Assembly: GCF_038397785.1 (NCBI RefSeq)
Contig: NZ_CP151642.1
Coordinates: forward strand, 1 to 64,000
Source of the DNA: Salinibacterium sp. TMP30
GTDB lineage: Bacteria > Actinomycetota > Actinomycetes > Actinomycetales > Microbacteriaceae
Direction of reading: 5' to 3'
DNA length: 64,000 bases
Both the position numbers and the translations under genes were made by a program. Every line of letters starts with the position of its first letter. The stretch's first letter is position 1. Below, piece after piece: positions 18,410 to 27,530 of the stretch. The notes beneath the pieces were generated by a model. It saw nothing but the letters and a program-made list of their open reading frames with translations, was not told the DNA's origin and ran no database searches.

Positions 18410-20077
18410 TCACTGAACACTGAAAATCACTTCTGACGACGGCGGAGACTCAAGGTCTGTGCACAGCGCGGTGTACGAGATCTTTGTCTCATCCCCGGAG
18501 TTGCCGGGCAGGGTGATCTGGAACTGAGTCTCGTTGGGTCCACGGGTTGCGTTGCCGTCATTGATTGTTGCCCCTTGAACGAGGAAGTTGAATCCAGAAC
18601 GAGGATGACCCGCGGGGCATCCCTCGTAGTTGGCCCACTTGACCGTTATGACGTCACCCGGGTTGTACGGTTCCAAGGGATCGAGAGTGTTGGCCGAGGG
18701 CTGCGTTGGCGTTGGAGTTACCGCAACCTTGTCGAAGAAGTACACCGTGATGGTCTCGCCCTTCTTGACGTTGCCAACGGGCGCCGCACTGTAGGAGAAC
18801 CCCACCTTTTCAGACGACTCGGCGGCCCGGCCAACCTCAGCGGCAAGCACGAGTCCCTTTTCCGTGAGGATTGCCTCTACCGCGTCTTGCGTGCGATCAA
18901 GGAGTTCCGCTTCAGTCAGCTCGACTGTCGTGGGAGTTGGCGTCGATGATGGGGTTGGTGAACTTGACGTCGGGGTGCCCGAGGTCGCTACCGGTGTTTG
19001 ATCACCGGTGGGGAGCAGTAGTGCGATGATCGCGCCGATCAGCACAACAGCAAGCAGCGAAATGAGCGCGACGATGGGCCACGTCCACGGGTTGCGTTTC
19101 TTGGTCTCGTCGAGAGTCTGGGTAGAGGTGGCTCCGGTAGCATCCGCGGTGTTGAGCACGCGGGTCGCCTGAGTGGCGTTACCGTAGTTGAGCCCAACGG
19201 TGGCCGCGTGTGAGTTGTCTCCCAGAATTCCGGGAACAGCGGTTGCCGCTGCAGCAACATCTCCCCGGCGCAACGACTGTGCCGCGCGCGAGAGATGTGA
19301 GGCGGATGCCGGACGATCGCCGGGCGACTTTGCCAGGCAGGCATACACAAGGTTGCGCACCGGTTCGGGCACCGTCATGGGCAGTTCGGGTGGAGTCTCG
19401 TTGATCTGAGCCATCGCAATCGCGACTTGCGATTCGCCCGTGAAAGGGCGTCGACCGGCGAGAGCTTCGTAGGCGACAATGCCGAGCGAATAGATGTCGG
19501 TGGTTGGCGATGCGGGGTGCCCGCTGGCCTGCTCGGGAGACAGGTATTGCACTGTTCCCATGACCTGACCTGTCGCCGTGAGCGGCACCTGGTCGGCGAT
19601 GCGTGCGATACCGAAGTCGGTGATCTTTACGCGGCCTTCTGGTGTGATCAGCAGGTTTCCGGGTTTGATGTCACGGTGCACAAGGCCAGCGGCGTGGGCA
19701 GCCTGAAGCGCGGCAGCAGTCTGAGCCACCATGTCGAGCACGCGGTCGGGGTCGAGCACGCGTTCGCGTTCGATGATGGCGCTGAGCGCTTCACCGGGAA
19801 CAAGTTCCATAACCAGGTAAGCACTGCCCTCTTCCTCGCCGTAGTCAAAAACGTTGGCGATGCCTTCGTGGTTGACGAGCGCGGCATGGCGCGCTTCGGC
19901 ACGGAAGCGCTCCAAGAACCCCGGATCACCGAGGTACTCATCTTTGAGGATTTTGATCGCAACCGTTCGACCGATTACGAGGTCTGTTGCTTGCCACACC
20001 TCGCCCATGCCACCAATCGCTACCCGACTGGAAAGCTGGTATCTGCCCCCGAACGTGAGTCCACTGGTCGGTCTCAT
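18410..20077 (-). CDS. pknA: Ser/Thr protein kinase PknA
   Basis: A 555-residue membrane kinase. The kinase domain (about 12-270) has VAIGGMGEVWQA, VAIKILKDE, HRDIKPGNLLI and DFGIARIAD. A membrane helix follows near 332-355 (WPIVALISLLAVVLIGAIIAL), then a Thr/Pro/Ser-rich stretch. Its outer part contains one segment that looks PASTA-like (GLVLAAEVGRAAES to KKGETITVYF) and a further beta-rich region ending in VIFSVQ. Mycobacterial PknA is shorter and lacks an extracellular sensor, so the outer part is a difference. The start overlaps the pbpA stop by four bases. Confidence 0.93.
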   Translation of the reverse strand: MRPTSGLTFGGRYQLSSRVAIGGMGEVWQATDLVIGRTVAIKILKDEYLGDPGFLERFRAEARHAALVNHEGIANVFDYGEEEGSAYLVMELVPGEALSAIIERERVLDPDRVLDMVAQTAAALQAAHAAGLVHRDIKPGNLLITPEGRVKITDFGIARIADQVPLTATGQVMGTVQYLSPEQASGHPASPTTDIYSLGIVAYEALAGRRPFTGESQVAIAMAQINETPPELPMTVPEPVRNLVYACLAKSPGDRPASASHLSRAAQSLRRGDVAAAATAVPGILGDNSHAATVGLNYGNATQATRVLNTADATGATSTQTLDETKKRNPWTWPIVALISLLAVVLIGAIIALLLPTGDQTPVATSGTPTSSSPTPSSTPTPTTVELTEAELLDRTQDAVEAILTEKGLVLAAEVGRAAESSEKVGFSYSAAPVGNVKKGETITVYFFDKVAVTPTPTQPSANTLDPLEPYNPGDVITVKWANYEGCPAGHPRSGFNFLVQGATINDGNATRGPNETQFQITLPGNSGDETKISYTALCTDLESPPSSEVIFSVQ

Positions 20078-21528
20078 CTGTTTAGCACCGCCTCTAGTAC
20101 TTGACGCCCAATTGGTGCGGAAATGCCACTGGAGGTGCCGGACTGTCCTAGCCCACCACCATCTTCGACAACTACCGCAACCACAACTTCTGGATCATTC
20201 GCCGGCGCGAATCCGGTGAACCACAACGTGTATGGCTGACCTTCTCCGTTTTCTGCTGTACCGGTCTTACCTGCGACCTCAACCCCGTCTATTCTGGCAC
20301 TGCTCGCGGCACCGCTGTTGACCCCATCCACCATCATTTGGGTGAGTGCGGCCGCGGTTTGCGGGCTGATTGCCTGACCAAACAGGGTCGGCTCGAAGGA
20401 CTGAATAGTTGTGAGATCAGATGCTGTGATGCTCTCAACAAGATTGGGTTGCATCAGGGTGCCGCTGTTGGCGATGGCCATTGAGACCATTGCCATTTGC
20501 AGCGGGGATGCACGAACGCTGGATTGTCCGAATGCCGACAGCATTGTCTGTGGGCGGTCAAGTGCACGCGGGTAGACACTCTCTGTGGACTCTAGGGGCA
20601 CGGAAACACTTTCATTGAAGCCAAACTTGTTGGCCTGGTCGCGAATCGTGCTTGACCCGAGCGCATCGCCCAGCTCTGCCATGGGGATGTTGCAGGAGAG
20701 TCGCACTGCGGTAGCGATCGTCGCAGTGCTCCCGGAGCCACACGTGCCACTGTCGGAGTTGCTAATGATGAACGTGCTTTCGGGTAGCTGCAACTCTGCG
20801 GGGTTGGGGAAGGCGCTGTCGGGGGAGTAGTTGCCACTCTCGAGTGCGGCCGCTGCGACCACAAGTTTGAAGGTTGAGCCAGGAGGGTTCAACGGGCCCG
20901 CCAGTGTGCGGTTGAAGAAGGGCTCATCTGGGTCGCTGAGGAGACGCTCGTAAGCATCGATCACGGCCCCGGTGTTGTGAACAGCCAACTCGTTGGGGTC
21001 GAAGGTTGGCTTCGACACCATGGCGAGAATTTCACCGGTCTTGGGCTTTATCGCGATGACCGCACCCTTAAGGTCGCCGAGAGCATCCCACGCTGCCTGC
21101 TGAATAGCAGGGTCGATGGTGAGTTCGACGGCAGCACCGGTGGGGTTCTGGCCGGTAAGAATCGAGTTCACCTGGTCGAAGAATTGATCGTTGGATGACC
21201 CACTCAAGTAGTCGTTAAGTGAACTTTCAAGACCAGTGTTGCCCTGGTTGAGCGTGAGGTATCCGGTGATCGGTGCGTACAGTTCGCCCTGGGGGTAGAC
21301 GCGCAAGAACTTGAATTCGTCATCGACGGGCTGTGACAGAGCAATGGGTTCGCCGTTGACGAGAATGGGGCCACGTTCGGCCGAGTAGCTTGCGTAAAGA
21401 GTGCGTACATTGCGACCATCCGCCTGCAGGCTGTCAGCGGTGACGACCTGAATGACAGAGCTCGAGATGAATAAGCTCACAAACATAAGCAAGACGACGG
21501 TGCTCACGCGTTTGAGTTCGCGATTCAT
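20074..21528 (-). CDS. pbpA: Penicillin-binding protein, transpeptidase (PbpA)
   Basis: A 484-residue class B PBP that crosslinks peptidoglycan. It has an N-terminal membrane anchor (residues 10-30), a dimerisation region, and a transpeptidase domain with SxxK at 218-221 (STFK), SxN at 278-280 (SCN) and KTG at 421-423. It lies between rodA and pknA with four-base overlaps on both sides, the arrangement seen in mycobacteria and streptomycetes. It is the likely partner of the adjacent SEDS glycosyltransferase. Confidence 0.95.
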   Translation of the reverse strand: MNRELKRVSTVVLLMFVSLFISSSVIQVVTADSLQADGRNVRTLYASYSAERGPILVNGEPIALSQPVDDEFKFLRVYPQGELYAPITGYLTLNQGNTGLESSLNDYLSGSSNDQFFDQVNSILTGQNPTGAAVELTIDPAIQQAAWDALGDLKGAVIAIKPKTGEILAMVSKPTFDPNELAVHNTGAVIDAYERLLSDPDEPFFNRTLAGPLNPPGSTFKLVVAAAALESGNYSPDSAFPNPAELQLPESTFIISNSDSGTCGSGSTATIATAVRLSCNIPMAELGDALGSSTIRDQANKFGFNESVSVPLESTESVYPRALDRPQTMLSAFGQSSVRASPLQMAMVSMAIANSGTLMQPNLVESITASDLTTIQSFEPTLFGQAISPQTAAALTQMMVDGVNSGAASSARIDGVEVAGKTGTAENGEGQPYTLWFTGFAPANDPEVVVAVVVEDGGGLGQSGTSSGISAPIGRQVLEAVLNR

Positions 21529-22970
21529 TGCCCCACCACCAATCGGTTTTCGAGCGACGGTTCCACAACGAGTTGAGGTTGGTGGCGCACCGTATCGGAA
21601 AGCCGCAACAGCAGCGCAGCAATGATCCAGTTAGCGACCAGAGATGAACCTCCGGCAGCAAGGAATGGTGTGGTGAGTCCGGTCAACGGAATCACCCGAG
21701 TGACGCCACCGATAACCACAAACACTTGCAATGCGATCACGAAGGCAAGACCGACACCGAGCAGGCGCCCGAAGTCGTCTTGCCCGGCAAAGCCGATGCG
21801 GAATCCACGAGACACAAACAGAAGGTACAGCGCGAGAATTGCGAAGATGCCGATAAGACCCAACTCTTCACCCAACGCCGAAATGATGTAGTCGCTCTCG
21901 GCGAGGGGAGTGATCTGGGGGCTGCCGCGTCCGAGACCGGTGCCGATGAGCCCGCCGTCGGCAAGACCAAACAAACCCTGCACCAACTGGTAGCTGCCTC
22001 CTGTTGCATCGTAAACGGCCGGGTTGAAGGGGTCGAGCCACGCGTCGATGCGGCCAGAAATATAGGTGAGGAAGCGGCTGGCGACGAAAGCGCCGCCTAG
22101 GAACATGGCCATTCCGAGCAGGATCCAGCTGGAGCGGCCGGTGGCGACATAAATCATCACGAGGAAGAGGCCGAAGTAGAGCAGGGCTGTTCCCATGTCG
22201 CGTTGGAAGATCAACACGAGCATGGAGGCAACGAAGACCACGATGATGGGGCCCAAATCGCGGGCACGCGGGAATGTCATTCCGAGTACTTTGCGGCCGA
22301 TCATGGAGAGCGAGTCACGCGCCGACACGAGGTAACCGGCGAAGAAGACGGCTAACGCGATCTTGGCGAGTTCGCCAGGCTGGAACGAGAACGCCCCAAT
22401 CTCGACCCACAGGCGTGCGCCGAACCGGGTTGCGCCAATTCCGGGAGCGAGCGGCAACAGCAGCAGGGCAATACCGCTGAACATCGCGATGTAGCGGTAA
22501 CGCTGCAGTACGCGATGATTCTTGATGATCAACAAAACGGCAATGGCGATGACGATGGCAATCGCGGTCCACGTGATTTGGCGAATTCCGCCGCTCGACC
22601 AGCCCGTGAGCTCATTGGCGAGGTCAAGGCGGTAAATCATGGCGATGCCGAGCCCATTGAGCACGGTGATGATCGGCAGAATCAGTGGATCGGCATCCCG
22701 AGCAGTCACCCGCAGGGTGATGTGCATGGCGAAGACGAGAACACCGAGCAGACCGGAGAGACCCAAAACGGTGAAGCCGAGGTGACCGAGTGCCCCCAAC
22801 TGCACGAGAGCGATCGACCCGAGGTTGATTCCCACCGCCACAATAATGAGGAGGAACTCGAGATTGCGCAGCCGAGCAGGCACCCGCAGCTTCAGGCGGA
22901 TGTTCTCAGTAATCGCTCGCGGGCCGGCCGAAGCGGAGGCGCGAACGTCGCTGCTAGGGGACTCGGGCAT
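21525..22970 (-). CDS. rodA: SEDS peptidoglycan glycosyltransferase RodA/FtsW
   Basis: A 481-residue SEDS protein that polymerises lipid II into glycan strands. Ten or so membrane helices are visible, and conserved SEDS motifs include QPGELAKIALAVFFAGYL, FQRDMGTALLYFG and the segment around GLGRGSPQITPLAESDYI with the conserved Glu in ALGEELGLIG. By position, next to pbpA in the pknAB cluster, it corresponds to mycobacterial rodA rather than divisomal ftsW. It overlaps pstP upstream by 17 bases and pbpA downstream by four. Confidence 0.94.
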   Translation of the reverse strand: MPESPSSDVRASASAGPRAITENIRLKLRVPARLRNLEFLLIIVAVGINLGSIALVQLGALGHLGFTVLGLSGLLGVLVFAMHITLRVTARDADPLILPIITVLNGLGIAMIYRLDLANELTGWSSGGIRQITWTAIAIVIAIAVLLIIKNHRVLQRYRYIAMFSGIALLLLPLAPGIGATRFGARLWVEIGAFSFQPGELAKIALAVFFAGYLVSARDSLSMIGRKVLGMTFPRARDLGPIIVVFVASMLVLIFQRDMGTALLYFGLFLVMIYVATGRSSWILLGMAMFLGGAFVASRFLTYISGRIDAWLDPFNPAVYDATGGSYQLVQGLFGLADGGLIGTGLGRGSPQITPLAESDYIISALGEELGLIGIFAILALYLLFVSRGFRIGFAGQDDFGRLLGVGLAFVIALQVFVVIGGVTRVIPLTGLTTPFLAAGGSSLVANWIIAALLLRLSDTVRHQPQLVVEPSLENRLVVGQ

Positions 22971-24198
22971 CAGACAACAATCTCACTATGCGGCGGGCAT
23001 CGTCGAGGTCGCGCGCGTTAATCGTGTTTTCGACACTGGCGCGGCGGTAGAGCGGCAAATCAACCACACGGACATCAGAGATTTGATAGACGTGCGAAAG
23101 CGAAATGGGACCAATGTTCTGTTGCACGCCCTGATAGATCGCAACCTGACCGTCATCGGCGCCAACGAAGTACTGCATTTGGGTGTACTGGTAGCCCCCG
23201 ATTAGTCCACCAGTAATCGCTGCAACAGCAATGGTGATGAACGCGATCCAGGAGATGCGACGACCACGTACACGGCGACGATCTTCGCGGATAATCGCCT
23301 GATAGTACTCGTCAGATTCTGGTTCAAAATGGCTGTCATCAGGCTGCGTTGCCTTCAGCGGGTGCAGCAGCAGGTTCGGGAGGCGAACTGGCTTTTTCGG
23401 GATCGAGGGTTCGAACGAGAGCGGCGAAGCAGCAGAACCCACCATGATCGCTGGGGTGTGAGCAGATGTTTCGTCATCGCCGATATCGACAAGAACGACG
23501 GTGACGTTGTCGGGGGCACCCTGATCGAGGCTCGCCTGAACGAGACGCGCGGTTGCCGCTTTCGCATCCGTAACACGGCGCAAGGTTGCCGCAATTTTGT
23601 CTTCCGTAACAAAACTGCTCAACCCATCCGAACACAACAACCAACGGTCGCCCGGCTGGGTATCAAGAACTTCGGTATCAATTTCGGGAGACGCATCCAC
23701 ATCACCCAACACCCGCATCAACACTGAGCGACGTGGATGAACGGCCGCCTCTTCTTGCGTAATCCGGCCACTCTCGACCAGCCGCTGCACGAAAGTGTGA
23801 TCGTGAGTGACCTGCGTCATTGTGCCATCGCGCAGCAAATAGATGCGCGAGTCACCAATGTGCGCCATCGCCATCTTGTTGCCAACACGCACCATGCCAC
23901 TGACCGTTGTGCCCATTCCGGTGAGCTCATTGTGCTCAATAACCGTGTCAGACAGGATGTGGTTGGCTGCGATCAGAGTGTCATGCAAAACCTCTGCCGC
24001 TTCTTCAGCATTCGTGAAAACTCGGTCAGCCTCGACAACGTGCTTAATGGTGATCGCCGAAGCAACATCGCCACCAGCGTGCCCACCCATGCCATCCGCG
24101 ACAACAAAAAGGTGACTGCCGGCGTAAGCAGAGTCCTGATTGTTTGCGCGGACCCTCCCCACATGGGATGCGGCAGCACTGTTGCCCGAATTGGCCAT
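22954..24198 (-). CDS. pstP: PP2C-family Ser/Thr phosphatase PstP
   Basis: A 414-residue phosphatase that reverses PknA/PknB phosphorylation. The PP2C domain (about 1-240) has HVGRVRANNQDSAY, VVADGMGGHAGGDVAS, AHIGDSRIYLLRDG and LCSDGLSSFV, with the metal-binding Asp residues in place. A proline-rich linker, one membrane helix (about 310-332) and an outer domain follow. I prefer the ATG at 24198, four bases after the fhaB stop, over the in-frame ATG at 24234, which would overlap fhaB by 32 bases. Confidence 0.94.
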   Translation of the reverse strand: MANSGNSAAASHVGRVRANNQDSAYAGSHLFVVADGMGGHAGGDVASAITIKHVVEADRVFTNAEEAAEVLHDTLIAANHILSDTVIEHNELTGMGTTVSGMVRVGNKMAMAHIGDSRIYLLRDGTMTQVTHDHTFVQRLVESGRITQEEAAVHPRRSVLMRVLGDVDASPEIDTEVLDTQPGDRWLLCSDGLSSFVTEDKIAATLRRVTDAKAATARLVQASLDQGAPDNVTVVLVDIGDDETSAHTPAIMVGSAASPLSFEPSIPKKPVRLPNLLLHPLKATQPDDSHFEPESDEYYQAIIREDRRRVRGRRISWIAFITIAVAAITGGLIGGYQYTQMQYFVGADDGQVAIYQGVQQNIGPISLSHVYQISDVRVVDLPLYRRASVENTINARDLDDARRIVRLLSDARVP

Positions 24199-24202
24199 CC
24201 AG

Positions 24203-24712
24203 TTACCGCCGCAGTTCGAAGCTAGTAGTGCCAATCTTGATTGGCGTATTCAACGGAATCGGTGTCGGAACGCTCACACGCTGGCCCGCCAAAAAGGTGC
24301 CATTCGTGGAATCAAGATCCTGAACAACCCAACTGTCAGCCCACCGCAACAGACGGGCATGATGCGTCGACGTGTAATCATCACGAATCACCAAACCAGA
24401 TTCGCTCGAACGACCAATCGTTAACTGCTCATCAGGCAACGAAATCTCTAGCCCCTCTTTCGAACCAGACACAATCACGAGACGCGTGGCATCGAGAGAG
24501 TTGCCGGCGGCCGGCGCCGGCGCCACGGGGCGGGTGGGCTGTGCGGTGGGAGGCGCTGAAGGCGCTGCAACCTGTGCAGAGTTTTGCACGGGCATCCGGC
24601 GCACCTTTTCTCCAAAGAGGTCGGAGCGCAGGGCGTAGACGATCGCGAACACGAAACCCCACATGATGGCGAGGAATGCGACACGTAACAGCAGGAGGGT
24701 TAGTTCACTCAT
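24203..24712 (-). CDS. fhaB: FHA domain protein FhaB (FipA-like)
   Basis: A 169-residue protein with an N-terminal membrane helix (LTLLLLRVAFLAIMWGFVFAIVYAL), a Pro/Ala linker and a C-terminal FHA domain (IGRSSESGLVIRDDYTSTHHARL, DLDSTNGTFL) that binds phosphothreonine. The mycobacterial counterpart links PknA/PknB signalling to cell division. It overlaps fhaA by four bases. Confidence 0.94.
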   Translation of the reverse strand: MSELTLLLLRVAFLAIMWGFVFAIVYALRSDLFGEKVRRMPVQNSAQVAAPSAPPTAQPTRPVAPAPAAGNSLDATRLVIVSGSKEGLEISLPDEQLTIGRSSESGLVIRDDYTSTHHARLLRWADSWVVQDLDSTNGTFLAGQRVSVPTPIPLNTPIKIGTTSFELRR

Positions 24713-25437
24713 CGGGTGAACCCCCGGTCGTCGCGGCGATCAGCGGGCTGGTCGACGTCAGCAGATTGGGCAAGCACACGGAACACGATACGGGTTCGAC
24801 CGATATCAATCACGGATTCTGGCGCGAGTGGTGCGCGAGATACCGGCGATCCGTTCAATTTTGAGCCATTTGTGGAGTTGAGGTCGTTAACTTCGGCCCT
24901 CGAACCGTCCCACAGGATTTCGACGTGTTTGCGGGAGATGCCGTTGTCGTCGACGGTGATGTCGGCTTCGCTGCCCCGGCCGATGATGGTGCGTGAGTGG
25001 ACAAGTGGATGCCGGGTGCCGCCAACGTCGAGCACTGGTGTCCACGCGACGGTGCCTTTGACGCTCACCGAACCAACTTCGATCATTCCTTGGCTGAGGG
25101 AGTCGTCGGGCGCGAGGACGATGGCGATGCCGCCAGAGAAGGAGTAGTGCTGGGCGGTGGCGTGGCGTTGCACAAGTTCGGTGAGCTCGGAGATGAGTGT
25201 TGACCCGAGGCCGGACATCCGCTGGTAGTCGGTCTGGCTGAGGCGAACGGTGAAGTTGTTGGGCACGAGAATGCGGTCGCGTGAGACGACGGCGGCCTGC
25301 GTGTCGAGTTCGCGGCGCAGGGCGCTGGTGATTTCGACGGGTTGCAGACCACTTTTGAAGGTCTTCGCGAATGCACCATTGACGGCACGCTCGAGACCTC
25401 GCTCAAAGTTGTCCAGAAGACCCAAAGCTCTCCTCAT
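24709..25437 (-). CDS. fhaA: FHA domain protein FhaA (DUF3662-FHA)
   Basis: A 242-residue protein. The N-terminal DUF3662 domain (about 1-120; LLDNFERGLERAVNGAFAKTF) is followed by a C-terminal FHA domain (IGRGSEADITVDDNGISRKH, DLNSTNGSKLNG). In mycobacteria FhaA binds phosphorylated MviN and regulates peptidoglycan synthesis. It is the first gene of the seven-gene minus-strand cluster. Its linker is shorter than that of mycobacterial FhaA. No strong ribosome-binding site is visible at the ATG. Confidence 0.93.
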   Translation of the reverse strand: MRRALGLLDNFERGLERAVNGAFAKTFKSGLQPVEITSALRRELDTQAAVVSRDRILVPNNFTVRLSQTDYQRMSGLGSTLISELTELVQRHATAQHYSFSGGIAIVLAPDDSLSQGMIEVGSVSVKGTVAWTPVLDVGGTRHPLVHSRTIIGRGSEADITVDDNGISRKHVEILWDGSRAEVNDLNSTNGSKLNGSPVSRAPLAPESVIDIGRTRIVFRVLAQSADVDQPADRRDDRGFTR

Positions 25438-25504
25438 GATCGCTCGTTGTAGTACGTCGATGTTAGCGGCTCAGGGTGACTAACCCGTTATCGACGCCGA
25501 GCAG

Positions 25505-26218
25505 TTAGGGCAGGAGGCCCATCGGGTCAACGCGTGTGCCGTTGATGTAGGTCTCGAAGTGAAGATGGGCGACGGTGACGTAGCCGGTGCTCCCGCTCAA
25601 TCCGATGGGGGTTCCGGCGGCCACTGTTTGACCGGGTGAGACCATCTGTGAGCCCTGGATCATGTGCGAGTAGAGGGTGGATACTCCGCTGCCGTGGTCG
25701 ATTTTGATGTACTGGCCCCAGCCGCCACCGTAGGTGACTTGGGTGACGACGCCGGGGGATGCCGAAACAATGGTGGCGCCGCTGCCGGTCATAATATCGA
25801 TTCCGCCGTGAAATTCTGATCCGCGGTAGCCGAAGCCGTCATTGACGGGGAAGTTTGCTGGCCACACGGCGAGGAATCCGGCGAATGCTCCGGCGTAGGT
25901 TCCGGCAAACGAACCGGAGGGGCCCGAGGGAGCGTAGACGGGGGCGGGCGGTTCAACAACAAGCTTCTTTACCGAGAGCGCGTCGCGGGCTGCGGGGGTG
26001 ATCTCGGCATCGGCAGAAGAAGCAAATGACTGGCTGGGTACAGAAGTTTCTGCCTTGGCTGCTCCGACAGCAGATGACTGCTGCATAGCTGCGGATGCTG
26101 AAGCTGCGGATGCGGTGGACAGCAGGTCGCCAGAAGTGGGTTCCATGTGTGCTGCGGCTGGAACAGTCACGCTCACGACAACTGCCATGATTGCGCTGAG
26201 TGTCAGCATTCGTTTCAC
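25505..26218 (-). CDS. Secreted M23 (LytM-type) peptidase
   Basis: A 237-residue exported cell-wall peptidase. A signal peptide ends near VPAAAH, an Ala/Ser-rich linker follows, and the C-terminal M23 domain has the zinc ligands in FHGGIDIM, LYSHM and HLHFETYING. Family members cut peptide crosslinks in peptidoglycan. The GTG start at 26218 has GGGGG seven bases upstream; an internal ATG three codons later is possible. The upstream leader can form mutually exclusive hairpins (see the entry at 26219). Confidence 0.93.
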   Translation of the reverse strand: MKRMLTLSAIMAVVVSVTVPAAAHMEPTSGDLLSTASAASASAAMQQSSAVGAAKAETSVPSQSFASSADAEITPAARDALSVKKLVVEPPAPVYAPSGPSGSFAGTYAGAFAGFLAVWPANFPVNDGFGYRGSEFHGGIDIMTGSGATIVSASPGVVTQVTYGGGWGQYIKIDHGSGVSTLYSHMIQGSQMVSPGQTVAAGTPIGLSGSTGYVTVAHLHFETYINGTRVDPMGLLP

Positions 26219-26326
26219 GCGGTAACCCCCAGGGGTGTGGTCTGTGCACTGCTCGGGTTCAGCAGTTTTGGATCAAGTCTGGTTGAACCCGCAGTTTTTG
26301 ACACACGGGCAGCAACCGACGCTATA
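26219..26326 (-). promoter_or_regulatory. Structured 5' leader of the M23 peptidase gene
   Basis: On the minus strand, a TATAGC -10-like element (26326-26321) is followed by about 95 bases of leader. CGGGTTCA (26291-26284) can pair with TGAACCCG (26261-26254). Alternatively ACTGCT (26266-26261) pairs with AGCAGT (26253-26248), using the same bases. The GGGGG ribosome-binding site (26230-26226) is next to a complementary ACCCC. Such competing hairpins suggest a riboswitch or attenuator. I do not see the signature of a named class. Confidence 0.4.
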
Positions 26327-26428
26327 TGACTAACCTGTGAATCCTAAGTGAATTGGCGCGTGGAGTCGAGTCGTTGATGCTGAGGCCGCTGTGATAATCT
26401 CACTCAGTTGAGTGTTAACTCAATCCAC

Positions 26429-26512
26429 GCGTGAGTGGCGGAATTGGTAGACGCGCACGGTTCAGGTCCGTGTGTTCGAAAGGACGTGGGGGTTCAAGTC
26501 CCCCCTCGCGCA
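26429..26512 (+). tRNA. tRNA-Leu (CAG)
   Basis: An 84-base class II tRNA with a long variable arm. The acceptor GCGTGAG pairs with CTCGCGC (one T-G), and the discriminator is A. The anticodon stem CACGG/CCGTG encloses TTCAGGT, giving CAG. CCA is not encoded. Confidence 0.96.
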
Positions 26513-26526
26513 CAGAAAAAAATACT

Positions 26527-26556
26527 GAAAAGGCTCGCCATTTGGTGGGCCTTTTC
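26527..26556. terminator. Terminator between tRNA-Leu and pdxY
   Basis: GAAAAGGCTC pairs with GGGCCTTTTC (one mismatch or wobble) around a ten-base loop. T-rich flanks occur on both strands, so it can serve the plus-strand tRNA and the minus-strand pdxY, which stops at 26582. Confidence 0.8.
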
Positions 26557-26581
26557 TTATTGATCATGACGTTTCTATTGC

Positions 26582-27433
26582 TTAGCGCACTTGGCGCGCG
26601 CTGAACTGCATCCGCGGCTCTGCGTAGAACTCTTGCGATTCAACGAGCTGCAGTTCGCGTTCCCCAGACTCGAGAGTCTTGGTGAGAAGGTCGAAGACGC
26701 TGGATGCGGTGCGAGCCAGAGCATCCGCGGCATTGCCCGTGCGCGTGAAGTGGGCAGTGAAGAGGGCGGCGGTTACGTCACCGGAACCGTTGGCTTTCAG
26801 CGGCAGTCGGGGGGTCTGCACAATCCAGGCTCCGGCTTCCGTCACGACCATCATTTCGATGGTGTCGTCTTCTCGGTCGGGGCGCTCGACGCTCGTCACC
26901 AGGATCGTGCTCGGGCCCATTGCTCGGGCGAGGTCGGCGGATGCGAGGGTCGACTCGATCGTGTCTGGCTCGGTATCGGTGAGGAAGCCGAGCTCGAATT
27001 GGTTGGGGGTGATGATGTCGGCGACGGGGACCACGCGCTCGCGGAGCAGGATCGGGATGGCGGGGGCGACGAAACAGCCGGATTTCGCGTTGCCCATCAC
27101 GGGATCGCACGCATAGATCGCGTTCGGGTTGGCAGCCTTGACCCGGGCGACGGTATCGATGATGACATCGCCGATGCCTTCTCCGCCCTGGTAGCCGGAA
27201 AGCACAACGTCGATTTGAGGGAAGACTCCGCGATCTTCGATGCCCGCGATCACCTCGGAAACGTTGGCGGGGTCGATCATGGGGCCGCGCCAAGCGCCGT
27301 AGCCGGTGTGGTTCGAGAAGTTGACGGTATAAACAGGCAAGACCTCAACGCCGATGCGCTGCAGCGGGAACACTGCGGCCGAATTTCCGACATGGCCGAA
27401 CGCGACTGCTGACTGAATGGAGAGGATCTTCAT
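26582..27433 (-). CDS. pdxY: Pyridoxal kinase PdxY
   Basis: A 283-residue ribokinase-fold enzyme that phosphorylates pyridoxal in the vitamin B6 salvage pathway. Motifs include SAVAFGHVGNSAAVFPLQ at the N-terminus, VNFSNHTGYG, YACDPVMGN, ITPNQFELGFL and the ATP/anion-hole segment KANGSGDVTAALF with the catalytic Asp. Its length is typical. It stands alone, ending at the terminator after tRNA-Leu and diverging from a 54-codon ORF. Confidence 0.94.
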   Translation of the reverse strand: MKILSIQSAVAFGHVGNSAAVFPLQRIGVEVLPVYTVNFSNHTGYGAWRGPMIDPANVSEVIAGIEDRGVFPQIDVVLSGYQGGEGIGDVIIDTVARVKAANPNAIYACDPVMGNAKSGCFVAPAIPILLRERVVPVADIITPNQFELGFLTDTEPDTIESTLASADLARAMGPSTILVTSVERPDREDDTIEMMVVTEAGAWIVQTPRLPLKANGSGDVTAALFTAHFTRTGNAADALARTASSVFDLLTKTLESGERELQLVESQEFYAEPRMQFSARQVR

Positions 27434-27517
27434 TGGTCAATCTTCCCACTGTTGGGGATGCTTGCGGATTCGGGAGGGCCACTCTCGTCGCCGGATCGGC
27501 CTCTACGACCCGATGGC

Positions 27518-27523
27518 TAGACT
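27518..27523 (+). promoter_or_regulatory. Possible -10 element of a leaderless small ORF
   Basis: TAGACT ends seven bases before the ATG at 27531, with no Shine-Dalgarno sequence. It follows the spacing seen at twelve other starts in this window. Confidence 0.45.
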
Positions 27524-27530
27524 GCGAGAC

